Below, piece by piece: positions 1 through 8,189 of a stretch of 64,000 bases of DNA; within the stretch, counting starts at the first letter, position 1, and each line of letters opens with the position of its first letter. A program made the position numbers and the translations under genes. The DNA is from Candidatus Rhodoferax mariagerensis (lineage in GTDB: Bacteria; Pseudomonadota; Gammaproteobacteria; Burkholderiales; Burkholderiaceae_C), in NCBI GenBank assembly GCA_016719055.1, contig JADKAW010000028.1:15030-79029 (forward strand). Reading direction: 5' to 3'. Below the pieces are notes generated by a model that made no database searches, was not told where the DNA came from, and saw only the letters and a program-made list of their open reading frames with translations.

Positions 1-101
1 GCTCGCGTTTCATGAAGATGGAGCGTGTGGTGCAGGCACTGGTGGCAGCTGCCACGCAAGACACGTCAGAGACGCGTGGTCACGGGAGTGTTTTATGCTG
101 A
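1..101 (+). CDS. murF: UDP-N-acetylmuramoyl-tripeptide--D-alanyl-D-alanine ligase, C-terminal end only
   Basis: Only the last 32 codons are present, read in the frame that starts at base 3 and ending with TGA at 99-101. The residues SRFMKMERVVQAL are the usual end of MurF ligases (Gly-Ser-Arg-x-Met-x-Met-Glu), followed by a short variable tail. MurF adds D-Ala-D-Ala to the UDP-MurNAc-tripeptide in the cytoplasm. The stop overlaps the mraY start by seven bases, as expected for neighbours in the dcw cluster. The assignment rests on this short peptide and on the position directly before mraY. Confidence 0.85.
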   Translation, partial: SRFMKMERVVQALVAAATQDTSETRGHGSVLC

Positions 102-1273
102 TCTGGCTGGCCCAATGGTTGCAATCGGTGTCACCCGATCTGGGTTTTTTGCGCGTCTTTCAGTACCAGACCTTCCGCGCCGTGATGGCCGCCATGACGG
201 CCTTGCTGATGGGGCTGGTCGCCGGCCCGTGGGTGATTCGGCACCTGACCTCGCTCAAAATTGGGCAGCCAATTCGTGGTTATGGCATGGAGTCGCACTT
301 GAGCAAAAGTGGCACACCCACCATGGGCGGGGTGTTGATTTTGATCAGCATCACCGTGTCGACCCTGCTGTGGTTTGACTGGAGTAACCGGTTTGTGTGG
401 ATTGTGCTGCTGGTCACACTCGGCTTTGGTGCCATTGGCTGGTCGGATGACTGGCGCAAGGTCGTCAACAAGGACCCTGAGGGCATGCCCTCGCGCGAAA
501 AATACCTGTGGCAGTCGTTGATTGGCCTGGTGGCGGCGCTGTACCTGGTGTTTTCGATTTCCGAGAACTCCAACTACCGCGTGCTGGAACTGTTTTTTAC
601 CTGGGTGCAGTCGGGGTTTGACCTGAGCCTGCCGCCCAAGGCCGGGTTGATGGTGCCGTTTTTCAAGGAAATCAGCTACCCGCTGGGGGTGCTGGGTTTT
701 GTGCTGCTGACTTATCTGGTGATTGTGGGCTCCAGCAATGCGGTCAATTTGACCGATGGCCTGGATGGGCTGGCCATCATGCCGGTGGTGATGGTGGGGG
801 CCTGCCTGGGTGTGTTTGCCTATGTCACCGGCAATGCCGTGTTTGCCCGCTACCTGTTTTTGCCGCACATTCCCGGGGCTGGCGAACTGATGATTTTCTG
901 CTCGGCCATGGCCGGTGCCGGTTTGGCGTTTTTGTGGTTTAACACCCACCCGGCGCAGGTCTTCATGGGCGACGTGGGCGCGCTGGCGCTGGGCGGCGCA
1001 CTGGGCACCATTGCCGTGATCGTGCGCCAGGAGATCGTGCTGGCCATCATGGGCGGTGTGTTTGTGGCCGAAGCCCTGTCGGTGATGCTGCAGGTGAGCT
1101 GGTTCAAGTACACCAAAAAACGCTATGGCAATGGTCAGCGTTTGTTCAAGATGGCGCCCTTGCACCACCATTTTGAGAAAACCGGCTGGAAGGAAACGCA
1201 GGTGGTGGTGCGTTTCTGGATCATCACCATGCTGCTGTGTCTGGTCGGTTTGACCACTCTGAAACTGCGCTAA
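95..1273 (+). CDS. mraY: Phospho-N-acetylmuramoyl-pentapeptide transferase
   Basis: A 392-residue polytopic membrane enzyme that transfers phospho-MurNAc-pentapeptide to undecaprenyl phosphate, giving lipid I at the inner face of the membrane. Hydrophobic segments run through the whole protein. The family signatures are visible: the Asp-Asp pair in GWSDDWRK near residue 117, NLTDGLDGLA near 217-226, and the His cluster HHHFEKTGW near 356. The length is slightly above the E. coli enzyme (360), which is usual for Burkholderiales. The start ATG lies inside the murF end, so translation is probably coupled. Confidence 0.97.
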   Translation: MLIWLAQWLQSVSPDLGFLRVFQYQTFRAVMAAMTALLMGLVAGPWVIRHLTSLKIGQPIRGYGMESHLSKSGTPTMGGVLILISITVSTLLWFDWSNRFVWIVLLVTLGFGAIGWSDDWRKVVNKDPEGMPSREKYLWQSLIGLVAALYLVFSISENSNYRVLELFFTWVQSGFDLSLPPKAGLMVPFFKEISYPLGVLGFVLLTYLVIVGSSNAVNLTDGLDGLAIMPVVMVGACLGVFAYVTGNAVFARYLFLPHIPGAGELMIFCSAMAGAGLAFLWFNTHPAQVFMGDVGALALGGALGTIAVIVRQEIVLAIMGGVFVAEALSVMLQVSWFKYTKKRYGNGQRLFKMAPLHHHFEKTGWKETQVVVRFWIITMLLCLVGLTTLKLR

Positions 1274-1277
1274 GCCG

Positions 1278-2891
1278 ATGAGTACGCCCCTCACCTCAAC
1301 CACTGCACTGCCCGGCAAGCTGATGCCGACCGCAGCGGGCCAGCCCAAGCTGCTGGTGCCCAGTCAGGCACTGGATCACCCTCTGAATCAGCAGCAGGTG
1401 CTGATTCTGGGTCTGGGTTTATCTGGCCTGGCCATGGCACGCTGGTGTGCGCGTTGTGGTGCCCAGGTAATGGTGGCCGACACCCGGGCCGCGCCGCCGC
1501 AGTTGGCCAGCCTGCAGCGCGATGTGCCACAAGCTCGGTTTGTCAGTGGCCTTTTTTCCGCTGCGCTGGTACAGGCCAGCGGTGTGCGCGCCGTGTTCAA
1601 AAGCCCAGGCTTGAGTCCGGCTGAAGTCGCTCCTGTTTTTGAAACAGCTAAGGCAAGTGGAATATGGGCTGCAGGCGAATTAGGCTTATTTTCACAAGCG
1701 CTGAAGCAGTTGCAGGTCGAGCGCTCCTATCAACCGGCCGTGCTGGCCATTACCGGCACCAACGGCAAAACCACCGTGACGTCACTGACCGGGCAACTGG
1801 TGGCGCGTGCCGGCAAATCGGTGGCGGTGGCCGGCAACATTGGCCCCACCCTGCTCGACACCTTGGCGCAAGGTCTGGACAACAACACCCTGCCACAGGT
1901 CTGGGTGCTGGAGTTGTCAAGTTTTCAGCTCGATGGTGACGGCAGTTTTGAGCCCACCGCTGGCGCAGTGCTCAACATCACCCAAGACCACTTGGACTGG
2001 CATGGTTCCATGGCCGCCTATGTGCAGGCCAAAACGACGGTGTTTGGTCAGCATGGTCTGATGGTGCTTAACCGTGAAGACCCAGCCGTGATGGCCATGT
2101 TGCCCACACCGGTCAAAGCCAAATTGCAGCGACCCCGGCAACGTGCCCATATCACCTTTGGGGGCGACGTGCCGCAGCGCCCGGGCGATTTTGGCCTGGA
2201 AGTCGTCAACGGCATGACCTGGCTGGTGCGCGCGCTCGATGCCGATGAGACCAAACGCAAGCGCCACGAAACAGCCGAAGAGTTGTTCTTCCAGCGCCTG
2301 ATGCCCGCCGATGCGCTGCGCATTCGTGGCAGGCACAACGCTATCAACGCGCTGTCGGCGCTGGCGCTGGCCAACGCAGCGGGCTGTGCATTGGCACCCA
2401 TGTTGTACGGCCTGCGCGAATACTGTGGCGAGCCGCACCGCGTGCAGCCGATTGGCATCATCGATGGGCTGGAGTATTTTGACGACAGCAAGGGCACCAA
2501 TGTTGGCGCCACGGTCGCCGCCCTCAACGGGCTCGGCGCAGACCGTAAGGTGGTGGTCATTTTGGGTGGCGAGGGCAAGGGGCAGGATTTCAGCCCGCTG
2601 GCCGACCCGGTGCGCCGTTATGCCCGTGCGGCCGTGCTGATGGGTCGCGACGCAGCACTGATTCGCGCGGCGCTGGCGGGTACCGGCGTGCCCCTGCTTG
2701 ATGCGTCCACCCTGCCCGATGCCGTGACCCAGGCCACTGCTTTTGCACATGCGGGTGACGCCGTGCTGATGTCCCCCGCCTGCGCCAGTTTTGACATGTT
2801 TGACAACTACGAGCACCGCGCCCGGGTGTTTGTGCAGGCGGTGACCGACCTGGCCAGCCAGGCCGGCGTCATGCTGGAGGGGTACCCATGA
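1278..2891 (+). CDS. murD: UDP-N-acetylmuramoylalanine--D-glutamate ligase
   Basis: Cytoplasmic Mur ligase that adds D-Glu to UDP-MurNAc-L-Ala. The ATP-binding loop GTNGKTT is near residues 159-165, and the central-domain motifs ELSSFQL and NITQDHLDWHG are present, as is the C-terminal YFDDSKGTN and GGEGKGQDF region. At 537 residues it is about 100 longer than E. coli MurD. The surplus is an N-terminal extension of about 35 residues and a charged insertion around residues 318-345 (ADETKRKRHETAEE). I recall similar long forms in Comamonadaceae. It starts four bases after mraY and its stop overlaps ftsW at ATGA. Confidence 0.96.
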   Translation: MSTPLTSTTALPGKLMPTAAGQPKLLVPSQALDHPLNQQQVLILGLGLSGLAMARWCARCGAQVMVADTRAAPPQLASLQRDVPQARFVSGLFSAALVQASGVRAVFKSPGLSPAEVAPVFETAKASGIWAAGELGLFSQALKQLQVERSYQPAVLAITGTNGKTTVTSLTGQLVARAGKSVAVAGNIGPTLLDTLAQGLDNNTLPQVWVLELSSFQLDGDGSFEPTAGAVLNITQDHLDWHGSMAAYVQAKTTVFGQHGLMVLNREDPAVMAMLPTPVKAKLQRPRQRAHITFGGDVPQRPGDFGLEVVNGMTWLVRALDADETKRKRHETAEELFFQRLMPADALRIRGRHNAINALSALALANAAGCALAPMLYGLREYCGEPHRVQPIGIIDGLEYFDDSKGTNVGATVAALNGLGADRKVVVILGGEGKGQDFSPLADPVRRYARAAVLMGRDAALIRAALAGTGVPLLDASTLPDAVTQATAFAHAGDAVLMSPACASFDMFDNYEHRARVFVQAVTDLASQAGVMLEGYP

Positions 2892-4150
2892 GCGCACCTG
2901 GCTTAAGTCAACGTCTCAACCAGTGGTTTGGGCGCATGGCCACGCCCGGGGGTGACGTATTGCCGGTGCGCCTGGGCGCGACCCGACTGGCCTCGACTGG
3001 CGCGGCGCCCACCCGTTCCCAGGGCATTGATCAGCCGCTGGTGTGGGTGACGGTGGCGCTGCTGCTGTGGGGACTGGTGATGGTTTATTCGGCCTCGATT
3101 GCCATGCCCGAAAACCCGCGTTTTGCCAAATACACCCACACCTATTTCCTGTTGCGCCACGCCATGTGGCTGGTCATGGCCTTTGTGGCGGCGCTGCTGG
3201 CCTATCAGATTCCGCTTACCACCTGGGAAAAGCTGGCGCGACCGCTGTTTTTAGTATCGTTGGCATTGCTGGCACTGGTGCTCATTCCCCATCTAGGCAA
3301 GGTGGTGTATGGGGCGCGGCGCTGGATTAGCCTAGGGCCCTTGAGCTTTCAACCGTCCGAGCTAGCCAAGTTCACCGTGCTGCTGTATGCGGCAGACTAT
3401 ATGGTGCGCAAGATGGATGTCAAAGAGCGGTTCTTCCGCGCCGTGCTGCCCATGGGTGCTGCCGTGGCCATCGTGGGCGTACTGCTGCTGGCCGAGCCCG
3501 ACATGGGCGCCTTCATGGTGATTGCCGTGATTGCCATGGGCATTTTGTTTTTGGGTGGTGTAAATGCCCGCATGTTCTTTTTGATCGCCACCGTGCTGAT
3601 GGTGGCGTTTGCCGCCATCATTGCATCGAGTGAATGGCGCCGGGAACGCATCTTTGCCTACCTGGACCCATGGAGCGAAAAAAATGCGCTTGCCAAGGGC
3701 TACCAGCTGACGCATTCGCTGATTGCCATCGGACGCGGCGAGGTGTTTGGTGTGGGCCTGGGTGGCAGTGTCGAAAAGCTCAACTGGCTGCCCGAGGCAC
3801 ACACCGACTTTTTGCTGGCGGTGATTGGTGAGGAATTTGGTCTGATTGGCGTGGTCATCGTGATTGCCCTGTTTTTGTGGATGGTGCGCCGCATGATGCA
3901 CATCGGCCGTCAGGCCATTGCATTAGAGCGTGTCTTTGCCGGCCTGGTGGCGCAAGGCGTGGCGGTGTGGATGGGTTTTCAGGCCTTCATCAATATGGGT
4001 GTGAACCTGGGCGCGCTGCCCACCAAAGGCCTGACCCTGCCGCTGATGAGTTACGGCGGCTCAGCCATTCTGGTCAACCTGATCGCCATCGCCGTGGTGC
4101 TAAAGATTGACCAGGAAAACAGAACGCTCATGCACGGAGGCCGGGTATGA
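2888..4150 (+). CDS. ftsW: Lipid II polymerase of the division septum (SEDS family)
   Basis: A 420-residue SEDS protein that polymerises septal glycan with its partner PBP3. After a soluble N-terminal stretch of about 50 residues there are about ten membrane segments. Conserved SEDS stretches are visible: GARRWISLGPLSFQPSELAK, the large-loop motif GEVFGVGLGGSVEKLNWLPEAHTDF, and GVNLGALPTKGLTLPLMSYGGS. The last codons (LMHGGRV) lie inside the first copy of an 87-bp tandem repeat. The stop TGA at 4148-4150 overlaps the ATG of a short ORF rather than that of murG, which begins only 170 bases further on. Confidence 0.96.
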   Translation: MSAPGLSQRLNQWFGRMATPGGDVLPVRLGATRLASTGAAPTRSQGIDQPLVWVTVALLLWGLVMVYSASIAMPENPRFAKYTHTYFLLRHAMWLVMAFVAALLAYQIPLTTWEKLARPLFLVSLALLALVLIPHLGKVVYGARRWISLGPLSFQPSELAKFTVLLYAADYMVRKMDVKERFFRAVLPMGAAVAIVGVLLLAEPDMGAFMVIAVIAMGILFLGGVNARMFFLIATVLMVAFAAIIASSEWRRERIFAYLDPWSEKNALAKGYQLTHSLIAIGRGEVFGVGLGGSVEKLNWLPEAHTDFLLAVIGEEFGLIGVVIVIALFLWMVRRMMHIGRQAIALERVFAGLVAQGVAVWMGFQAFINMGVNLGALPTKGLTLPLMSYGGSAILVNLIAIAVVLKIDQENRTLMHGGRV

Positions 4151-4325
4151 GCGTTCTGTTTCGCCAAAATGGAACCTTGTGCGTCAGCACAGCAGGACGC
4201 GGCAGCGGCATGGCTCATGCACGGAGGCCGGGTATGAGCGTTATGTTTCACCAAAAGGGAACCCTGTGCGTCAGCACAGCAGGACGCGGCAGCGGCCTTC
4301 TCATGCACGGAGGCCGTGTATGAGC
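4127..4325 (+). repeat. Tandem 87-bp duplication at the ftsW/murG junction (2.3 copies)
   Basis: Unit 1 is 4127-4213 (87 bp), unit 2 is 4214-4299 (86 bp), and a 26-base partial third unit starts at 4300. Each unit begins CTCATGCACGGAGGCC, so each carries the same Shine-Dalgarno (GGAGG) and an ATGAGC start overlapping a TGA stop. The two full units differ at only a few positions. The simplest reading is that the original ftsW/murG overlap was duplicated in tandem, pushing the true murG start to the third copy. Confidence 0.93.
4147..4323 (+). CDS. Short ORF created by the tandem duplication (58 aa, possible coupling peptide)
   Basis: An ATG at 4147 overlaps the ftsW stop and opens a reading frame of 58 codons that ends with TGA at 4321-4323, overlapping the murG ATG at 4320. 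The peptide is an internal repeat: the segment GTLCVSTAGRGSG occurs twice, and its last residues MHGGRV repeat the C-terminus of FtsW. A GGAGG lies upstream of its start. I recognise no family. It may only keep ribosomes moving from ftsW to murG. The overlapping ATGA junctions on both sides suggest it is translated, but no function follows from that. Confidence 0.5.
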   Translation: MSVLFRQNGTLCVSTAGRGSGMAHARRPGMSVMFHQKGTLCVSTAGRGSGLLMHGGRV

Positions 4326-5399
4326 AGCAAATGCGCTCTGGTCATGGCCGGCGGCACTGGTGGCCATATCTTTCCTGGGCTGGCCCTGGCGCAGGCACTG
4401 CGCGCACGCGGATGGCGGGTGTACTGGCTCGGTGGTCGTGGCGCACCAGGACAGCCCAGCATGGAAAGCCAGTTGGTGCCTGCTCAGGGGTTTGCGTTTG
4501 AGGCGATTGACTTTGGCGGACTGCGCGGAAAAGGCCTGTCTACCGCTGTGTTGCTGCCGTTGCGCCTGCTCAAGGCGTTCTGGCAAAGCATCACCGTGTT
4601 ACGCCGGGTCAAACCCGATGTGGTGGTGGGCCTGGGTGGCTACATCACATTTCCGGGCGGCATGATGGGCGTGTTACTGGGCAAACCATTGCTGCTGCAC
4701 GAGCAAAACTCGGTGGCGGGCCTGGCCAACAAGGTGCTGGCCGGCGTGGCAGACCGGGTGTTTACCGCCTTTCCGAATGTCATTCAAGGGGCGCAGTGGG
4801 TTGGCAATCCGTTGCGCGAGGCGTTTTTGCAGCAGCCCGGGCCCCAGCAGCGTTTTGCCGGACGCACCGGCCCGCTGCAGGTGCTGGTGGTGGGTGGCAG
4901 CCTGGGTGCCCGGGCACTCAATGAGATCGTGCCGCAAGCGCTGGCGCTGCTTCAAGAAGGCCAGCGGCCACTGGTGCTGCATCAAAGCGGGGCCAAGCAG
5001 ATTGACGCACTGCGCGCCAACTATGCCGCGGCAGGGGTTGCAGCGCAGCTGACACCGTTCATTGACGACACCGCGCAGGCCTTTGCGGACGCTGACCTGG
5101 TGATCTGCCGCGCTGGTGCCAGCACGGTGACCGAGATTGCAGCGGTGGGTGCGGCAGCGCTGTTTGTGCCGTTTCCAGCGGCGGTGGATGACCACCAGAC
5201 CACCAATGCACGGTTTCTGGTCGATCACGGCGCTGGCTGGCTGGTGCCACAGGCTGACTTGAGCCCACGGATGCTGGCAGATTTACTATTAAAAATGGAG
5301 CGACCTGCGCTTATGAATAAAGGGCTAGAGGCCAAAAAGATGCAAAAACTGCAAGCCACTGTGCAGATGGTGGCGGCTTGCGAGGAGGTGACGAAGTGA
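4320..5399 (+). CDS. murG: UDP-GlcNAc: lipid I N-acetylglucosaminyltransferase
   Basis: Peripheral membrane GT28 glycosyltransferase of 359 residues that converts lipid I to lipid II. The N-terminal GGTGGHIFPGLALA loop is near residues 10-23, followed by the second glycine-rich loop VVGGSLGARALNEIVP and the sugar-nucleotide site CRAGASTVTEIAA with FVPFPAAVDDHQTTNA. I chose the ATG at 4320 because the protein then begins right before the glycine-rich loop and a GGAGG precedes it. The frame is open upstream to 4107 only because of the tandem repeat. The last ~35 residues include a copy of an AT-rich dispersed repeat. Confidence 0.95.
   Translation: MSSKCALVMAGGTGGHIFPGLALAQALRARGWRVYWLGGRGAPGQPSMESQLVPAQGFAFEAIDFGGLRGKGLSTAVLLPLRLLKAFWQSITVLRRVKPDVVVGLGGYITFPGGMMGVLLGKPLLLHEQNSVAGLANKVLAGVADRVFTAFPNVIQGAQWVGNPLREAFLQQPGPQQRFAGRTGPLQVLVVGGSLGARALNEIVPQALALLQEGQRPLVLHQSGAKQIDALRANYAAAGVAAQLTPFIDDTAQAFADADLVICRAGASTVTEIAAVGAAALFVPFPAAVDDHQTTNARFLVDHGAGWLVPQADLSPRMLADLLLKMERPALMNKGLEAKKMQKLQATVQMVAACEEVTK
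5284..5338 (-). repeat. Dispersed AT-rich repeat inside the murG 3' end
   Basis: Read on the minus strand this stretch has the core CTCTAGCCCTTTATTCATAA followed by GCGC, closely matching copies at 16141-16195 and 21551-21598. Here it is in frame and encodes the MurG residues around KMERPALMNKGLEAKKM. The match is by eye over about 40 bases. Confidence 0.7.
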
Positions 5400-5442
5400 T
5401 GGTCTTCAATACCTTGCAGGTAGCGTGTTCAGCCCCCACTCA

Positions 5443-5778
5443 CGCCCCCCCGCCCCTCTCTCGCCCCGCCGGGCGAAAGAGGGGAGCCAACAGCCCTATT
5501 GAACTCTGCCCTTCGCTGGGCGGCGGTGCAAGGGCACGGGTCTGGGTGGACCAGTCAGCATCTCGGCAACTGTCTCGGGCTGGTCGTTCGTCAACTTCGA
5601 TGGTGCCTTGTCAACGTTGGAACACGTCTTGGTTAAGGCTCAGCAAGCCAAGTTACCAGCCTGTCAGCGATCTTCTCTCTGGTGATTCCTTCGCCAAGGG
5701 GCAGAGTTCAATAGGGCTGTTGGCTCCTCTTTCCACCCTGGCGGGGGTGGAAAGAGGCGGGGGAGATAGGGGGGGGAG
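5443..5778. mobile_element. MITE-like 336-bp inverted-repeat element between murG and murC
   Basis: This 403-base gap (5400-5802) holds no convincing gene. Two arms of ~75 bases are inverted copies of each other. The best block, GAGCCAACAGCCCTATTGAA plus the next bases at 5484-5511, reappears inverted at 5699-5726. Each arm also folds on itself: 5455-5482 pairs CCTCTCTCGCCC with GGGCGAAAGAGG, and 5726-5757 pairs CCTCTTTCCACCC with GGGTGGAAAGAGG. The middle (about 5525-5690) encodes nothing recognisable. The structure suits a non-autonomous element; I see no clear target duplication. Confidence 0.7.
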
Positions 5779-5802
5779 AAATCCCGATCGGGGGGTTAAA
5801 AC

Positions 5803-7239
5803 ATGAAACACGCCATCAAACACATTCATTTTGTTGGCATTGGTGGCTCCGGCATGTCGGCCATTGCGGAGGTGCTGCACACCTTGGGCTACACCATTTC
5901 GGGCTCGGACATTGCTGATGGCGTGGTGCTGCAACGTCTGGGCAAGCTCGGCATCACCACCTTTGTTGGCCATGCGGCCAAGCACGTAAAGGGAGCCGAT
6001 GCGGTGGTGACCTCCACCGCCGTCAAAGCCGACAACCCAGAAGTGCTGGCAGCCCGCGCACAGCGCATCCCGCTGGTGCCGCGGGCGCTGATGCTGGCTG
6101 AACTGATGCGCCTGCAGCGTGGAATTGCCATTGCCGGCACCCACGGCAAAACCACCACCACCAGCCTGGTGTCAAGCCTGCTGGTCGAGGCTGGGCTGGA
6201 CCCGACCTTTGTGATTGGCGGACGACTGAACAGCGCCGGTGCCAATGCCCGCCTGGGCAAGGGTGATTACATCGTGGTTGAAGCCGATGAGTCCGATGCC
6301 TCGTTTTTGCACCTGCTGCCGGTGATGGCCGTGGTGACCAACATCGACGCCGATCACATGGAGACCTACGGCCACGACTTTGGCCGTCTCAAACAGGCAT
6401 TTGTCGACTTTTTGCACCGCATGCCGTTTTACGGGGTGGCGATTCTGTGCACGGATGATCCTGCCGTGCGCGACATCGTGCCGCAGGTCACCTGCCCGAT
6501 CACCAGCTACGGCTTTGACGAAGGGGCCCAGGTACGCGCGGTGAATGTGCGGGCGATTGATGGCCAGATGTGTTTTACCGTACAGCGGCGCAACGGTGTG
6601 GTGTTGTCGGATCTGGATGTGGTGCTGAACCTGCCCGGTCGGCACAACGTGCTCAACGCCTTGTCGGCCATTGCGGTGGCCGTCGAGCTCAATATTGCTG
6701 ACGACGCAGTGTTGCGCGCGCTGGCCAGTTTTCAGGGCGTTGGCCGGCGCTTTCAGCGCTATGGCGACCAACTGCCAGCAGTTGGGGGTGGCAGCTTTGC
6801 ACTGGTGGACGACTATGGTCACCACCCGGTGGAAATGGCCGCCACCCTGGCCGCCGCGCGTGGTGCCTTTCCAGGGCGACGCCTGCTGCTGGCGTTTCAG
6901 CCGCACCGTTTTACCCGCACACGCGACTGTTTTGACGACTTCATCAAGGTCATCGGGCAAGCCGACGCGGTGTTACTGGCCGAGGTCTATGCCGCCGGTG
7001 AGGCGCCCATTGTGGCCGCCGATGGCCGCAGTCTGGCGCGCGCGCTGCGGGTGGCTGGCCGCGTTGAGCCGGTGTTTGTGGATGAGATTGCCGCCATGCC
7101 GCAAGCCATCGTCGACAATGCCCGTGGCGGTGATGTGGTGCTGTGCATGGGGGCTGGCTCGATTGGTTCGGTCAGTGCCAAGGTCGTCAATTTGATACAA
7201 ATTCAGGAGCATTTATCGCAGAAGGGACAAGGGCTATGA
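5803..7239 (+). CDS. murC: UDP-N-acetylmuramate--L-alanine ligase
   Basis: Cytoplasmic Mur ligase of 478 residues that adds the first L-Ala of the stem peptide. The N-terminal Rossmann motif HFVGIGGSGMSAIAEVL, the ATP loop GTHGKTTTTS near residues 112-121, VVEADESDASFLHL, NIDADHMETYG and the C-terminal VDDYGHHPVE and FQPHRFTRTRDCF are all in place. The length is typical. It restarts the dcw series after the inverted-repeat element, so it may depend on transcription through that element. Its 3' end overlaps both the ddl start and a degenerate dispersed repeat. Confidence 0.97.
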   Translation: MKHAIKHIHFVGIGGSGMSAIAEVLHTLGYTISGSDIADGVVLQRLGKLGITTFVGHAAKHVKGADAVVTSTAVKADNPEVLAARAQRIPLVPRALMLAELMRLQRGIAIAGTHGKTTTTSLVSSLLVEAGLDPTFVIGGRLNSAGANARLGKGDYIVVEADESDASFLHLLPVMAVVTNIDADHMETYGHDFGRLKQAFVDFLHRMPFYGVAILCTDDPAVRDIVPQVTCPITSYGFDEGAQVRAVNVRAIDGQMCFTVQRRNGVVLSDLDVVLNLPGRHNVLNALSAIAVAVELNIADDAVLRALASFQGVGRRFQRYGDQLPAVGGGSFALVDDYGHHPVEMAATLAAARGAFPGRRLLLAFQPHRFTRTRDCFDDFIKVIGQADAVLLAEVYAAGEAPIVAADGRSLARALRVAGRVEPVFVDEIAAMPQAIVDNARGGDVVLCMGAGSIGSVSAKVVNLIQIQEHLSQKGQGL

Positions 7240-7246
7240 GCCAATT
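7190..7246 (+). repeat. Degenerate dispersed repeat across the murC/ddl junction
   Basis: The stretch runs from TTTGATACAAATTCAGGAGC through ATTTATC and AAGGGACAAGGGCTATGAGC. It follows the layout of the Comamonadaceae-type repeat (GATAGC, GCGCTTAT, AAGGGCTAGAGGC) with several changes. It encodes the MurC tail LIQIQEHLSQKGQGL and also supplies the murC stop and the ddl start. Because it is degenerate the call is tentative. Confidence 0.4.
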
Positions 7247-8189
7247 TGACATACAACTTGACAAGGTGGCTGTGCTGATGGGCGGTCGCTCGGCAGAACG
7301 TGAGGTGTCGCTGATGTCAGGCCATGGTGTACTGCAAGCGCTGCAACAACAAGGAGTCAACGCCCAAGCGTTTGACCCGGGTTCGTGCGATCTGGGGGCG
7401 CTGAAGTCCGAGGGCTTCACCCGCTGCTTTATTGCCCTGCACGGTCGTTTTGGAGAAGACGGCACAGTGCAGGGCGCGCTCGAGCTGCTGGGCATTCCCT
7501 ACACTGGCCCGGGCGTGAAAGCCTCGGCCATTGCTATCGACAAGATCATGACCAAGCGACTGTGGCGCGCCGATGGCTTGCCCACACCAGCCTGGCGGAC
7601 CGTGCACAGCGTTGATCAGACGCTGGCCGCCTATGCGGAACTGGCCAAACCCGGGCAGGTGATGATTGTCAAACCCGCACGGGAAGGCTCCACCCTGGGG
7701 CTGACCAAGGTTCATGGGGCTGATCAGTGCGCAACGGCCTATGCGCTGGCCGCAGGGCTGGACCCCGAGGTGCTGTGTGAGCAGTTCATCGCCGGTGACG
7801 AGGTCACGGTGCCGGTGCTGGGCGCGGGGGAAGATGCACGGGCCTTGCCGCTGATCCGCATCGTGGCGCCAGATGGCAATTACGACTACCAGGCCAAGTA
7901 TTTCACCAACACCACCCGTTATCTGCTGCCCAGCGGTCTGCCTGAGTCTGAGGAAGCGGCCATTGCCGCGCTGGTGCTCAAGGCCTTCAGCAGTCTGGGC
8001 TGCCGCGGTTGGGCCCGCGCTGACGTGATGATTGATGCCGCCACGCGCCAACCCTACCTGCTGGAGATCAACACCTCACCGGGCATGACCGGGCATTCGC
8101 TGGTGCCGATGTCGGCGCAGGCCGCCGGTATCAGCTACGCGGATTTGTGCCTGCAAATTCTGCAACAGGCCACGCTGGACTACGCATGA
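7236..8189 (+). CDS. ddl: D-alanine--D-alanine ligase
   Basis: ATP-grasp ligase of 317 residues that makes D-Ala-D-Ala for MurF. The N-terminal VLMGGRSAEREVSLMSG, the HGRFGEDGTVQGALELLGIPYTG block, the ATP-grasp lysine region IVKPAREGSTLG and the C-terminal LLEINTSPGMTGHSLVP are present. The ATG at 7236 overlaps the murC stop and is preceded by AGAAGGGAC, so it is preferred to the open frame upstream at 7143. Position and length fit the DdlB branch found in dcw clusters. It is coupled to ftsQ by another ATGA overlap. Confidence 0.96.
   Translation: MSQFDIQLDKVAVLMGGRSAEREVSLMSGHGVLQALQQQGVNAQAFDPGSCDLGALKSEGFTRCFIALHGRFGEDGTVQGALELLGIPYTGPGVKASAIAIDKIMTKRLWRADGLPTPAWRTVHSVDQTLAAYAELAKPGQVMIVKPAREGSTLGLTKVHGADQCATAYALAAGLDPEVLCEQFIAGDEVTVPVLGAGEDARALPLIRIVAPDGNYDYQAKYFTNTTRYLLPSGLPESEEAAIAALVLKAFSSLGCRGWARADVMIDAATRQPYLLEINTSPGMTGHSLVPMSAQAAGISYADLCLQILQQATLDYA

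Noticed and set aside
131..1348. 405-codon ORF on the minus strand opposite mraY
   Set aside because: It is the mirror of a GC-rich coding frame, is full of His/Gln/Arg, has no family likeness, and mraY is certain on the other strand. The same applies to long antisense frames over murD, murC, fusA and tuf.
1627..1690. Possible dispersed repeat copy in murD
   Set aside because: The DNA vaguely follows the repeat, but the encoded residues (ASGIWAAGELGLF) are those expected for MurD at this place, so no insertion is needed.
5378..5806. 142-codon plus-strand ORF between murG and murC
   Set aside because: It consists of translated inverted-repeat arms (low-complexity Pro/Arg/Gly) and overlaps the murC start. 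The element explains it better than a gene.
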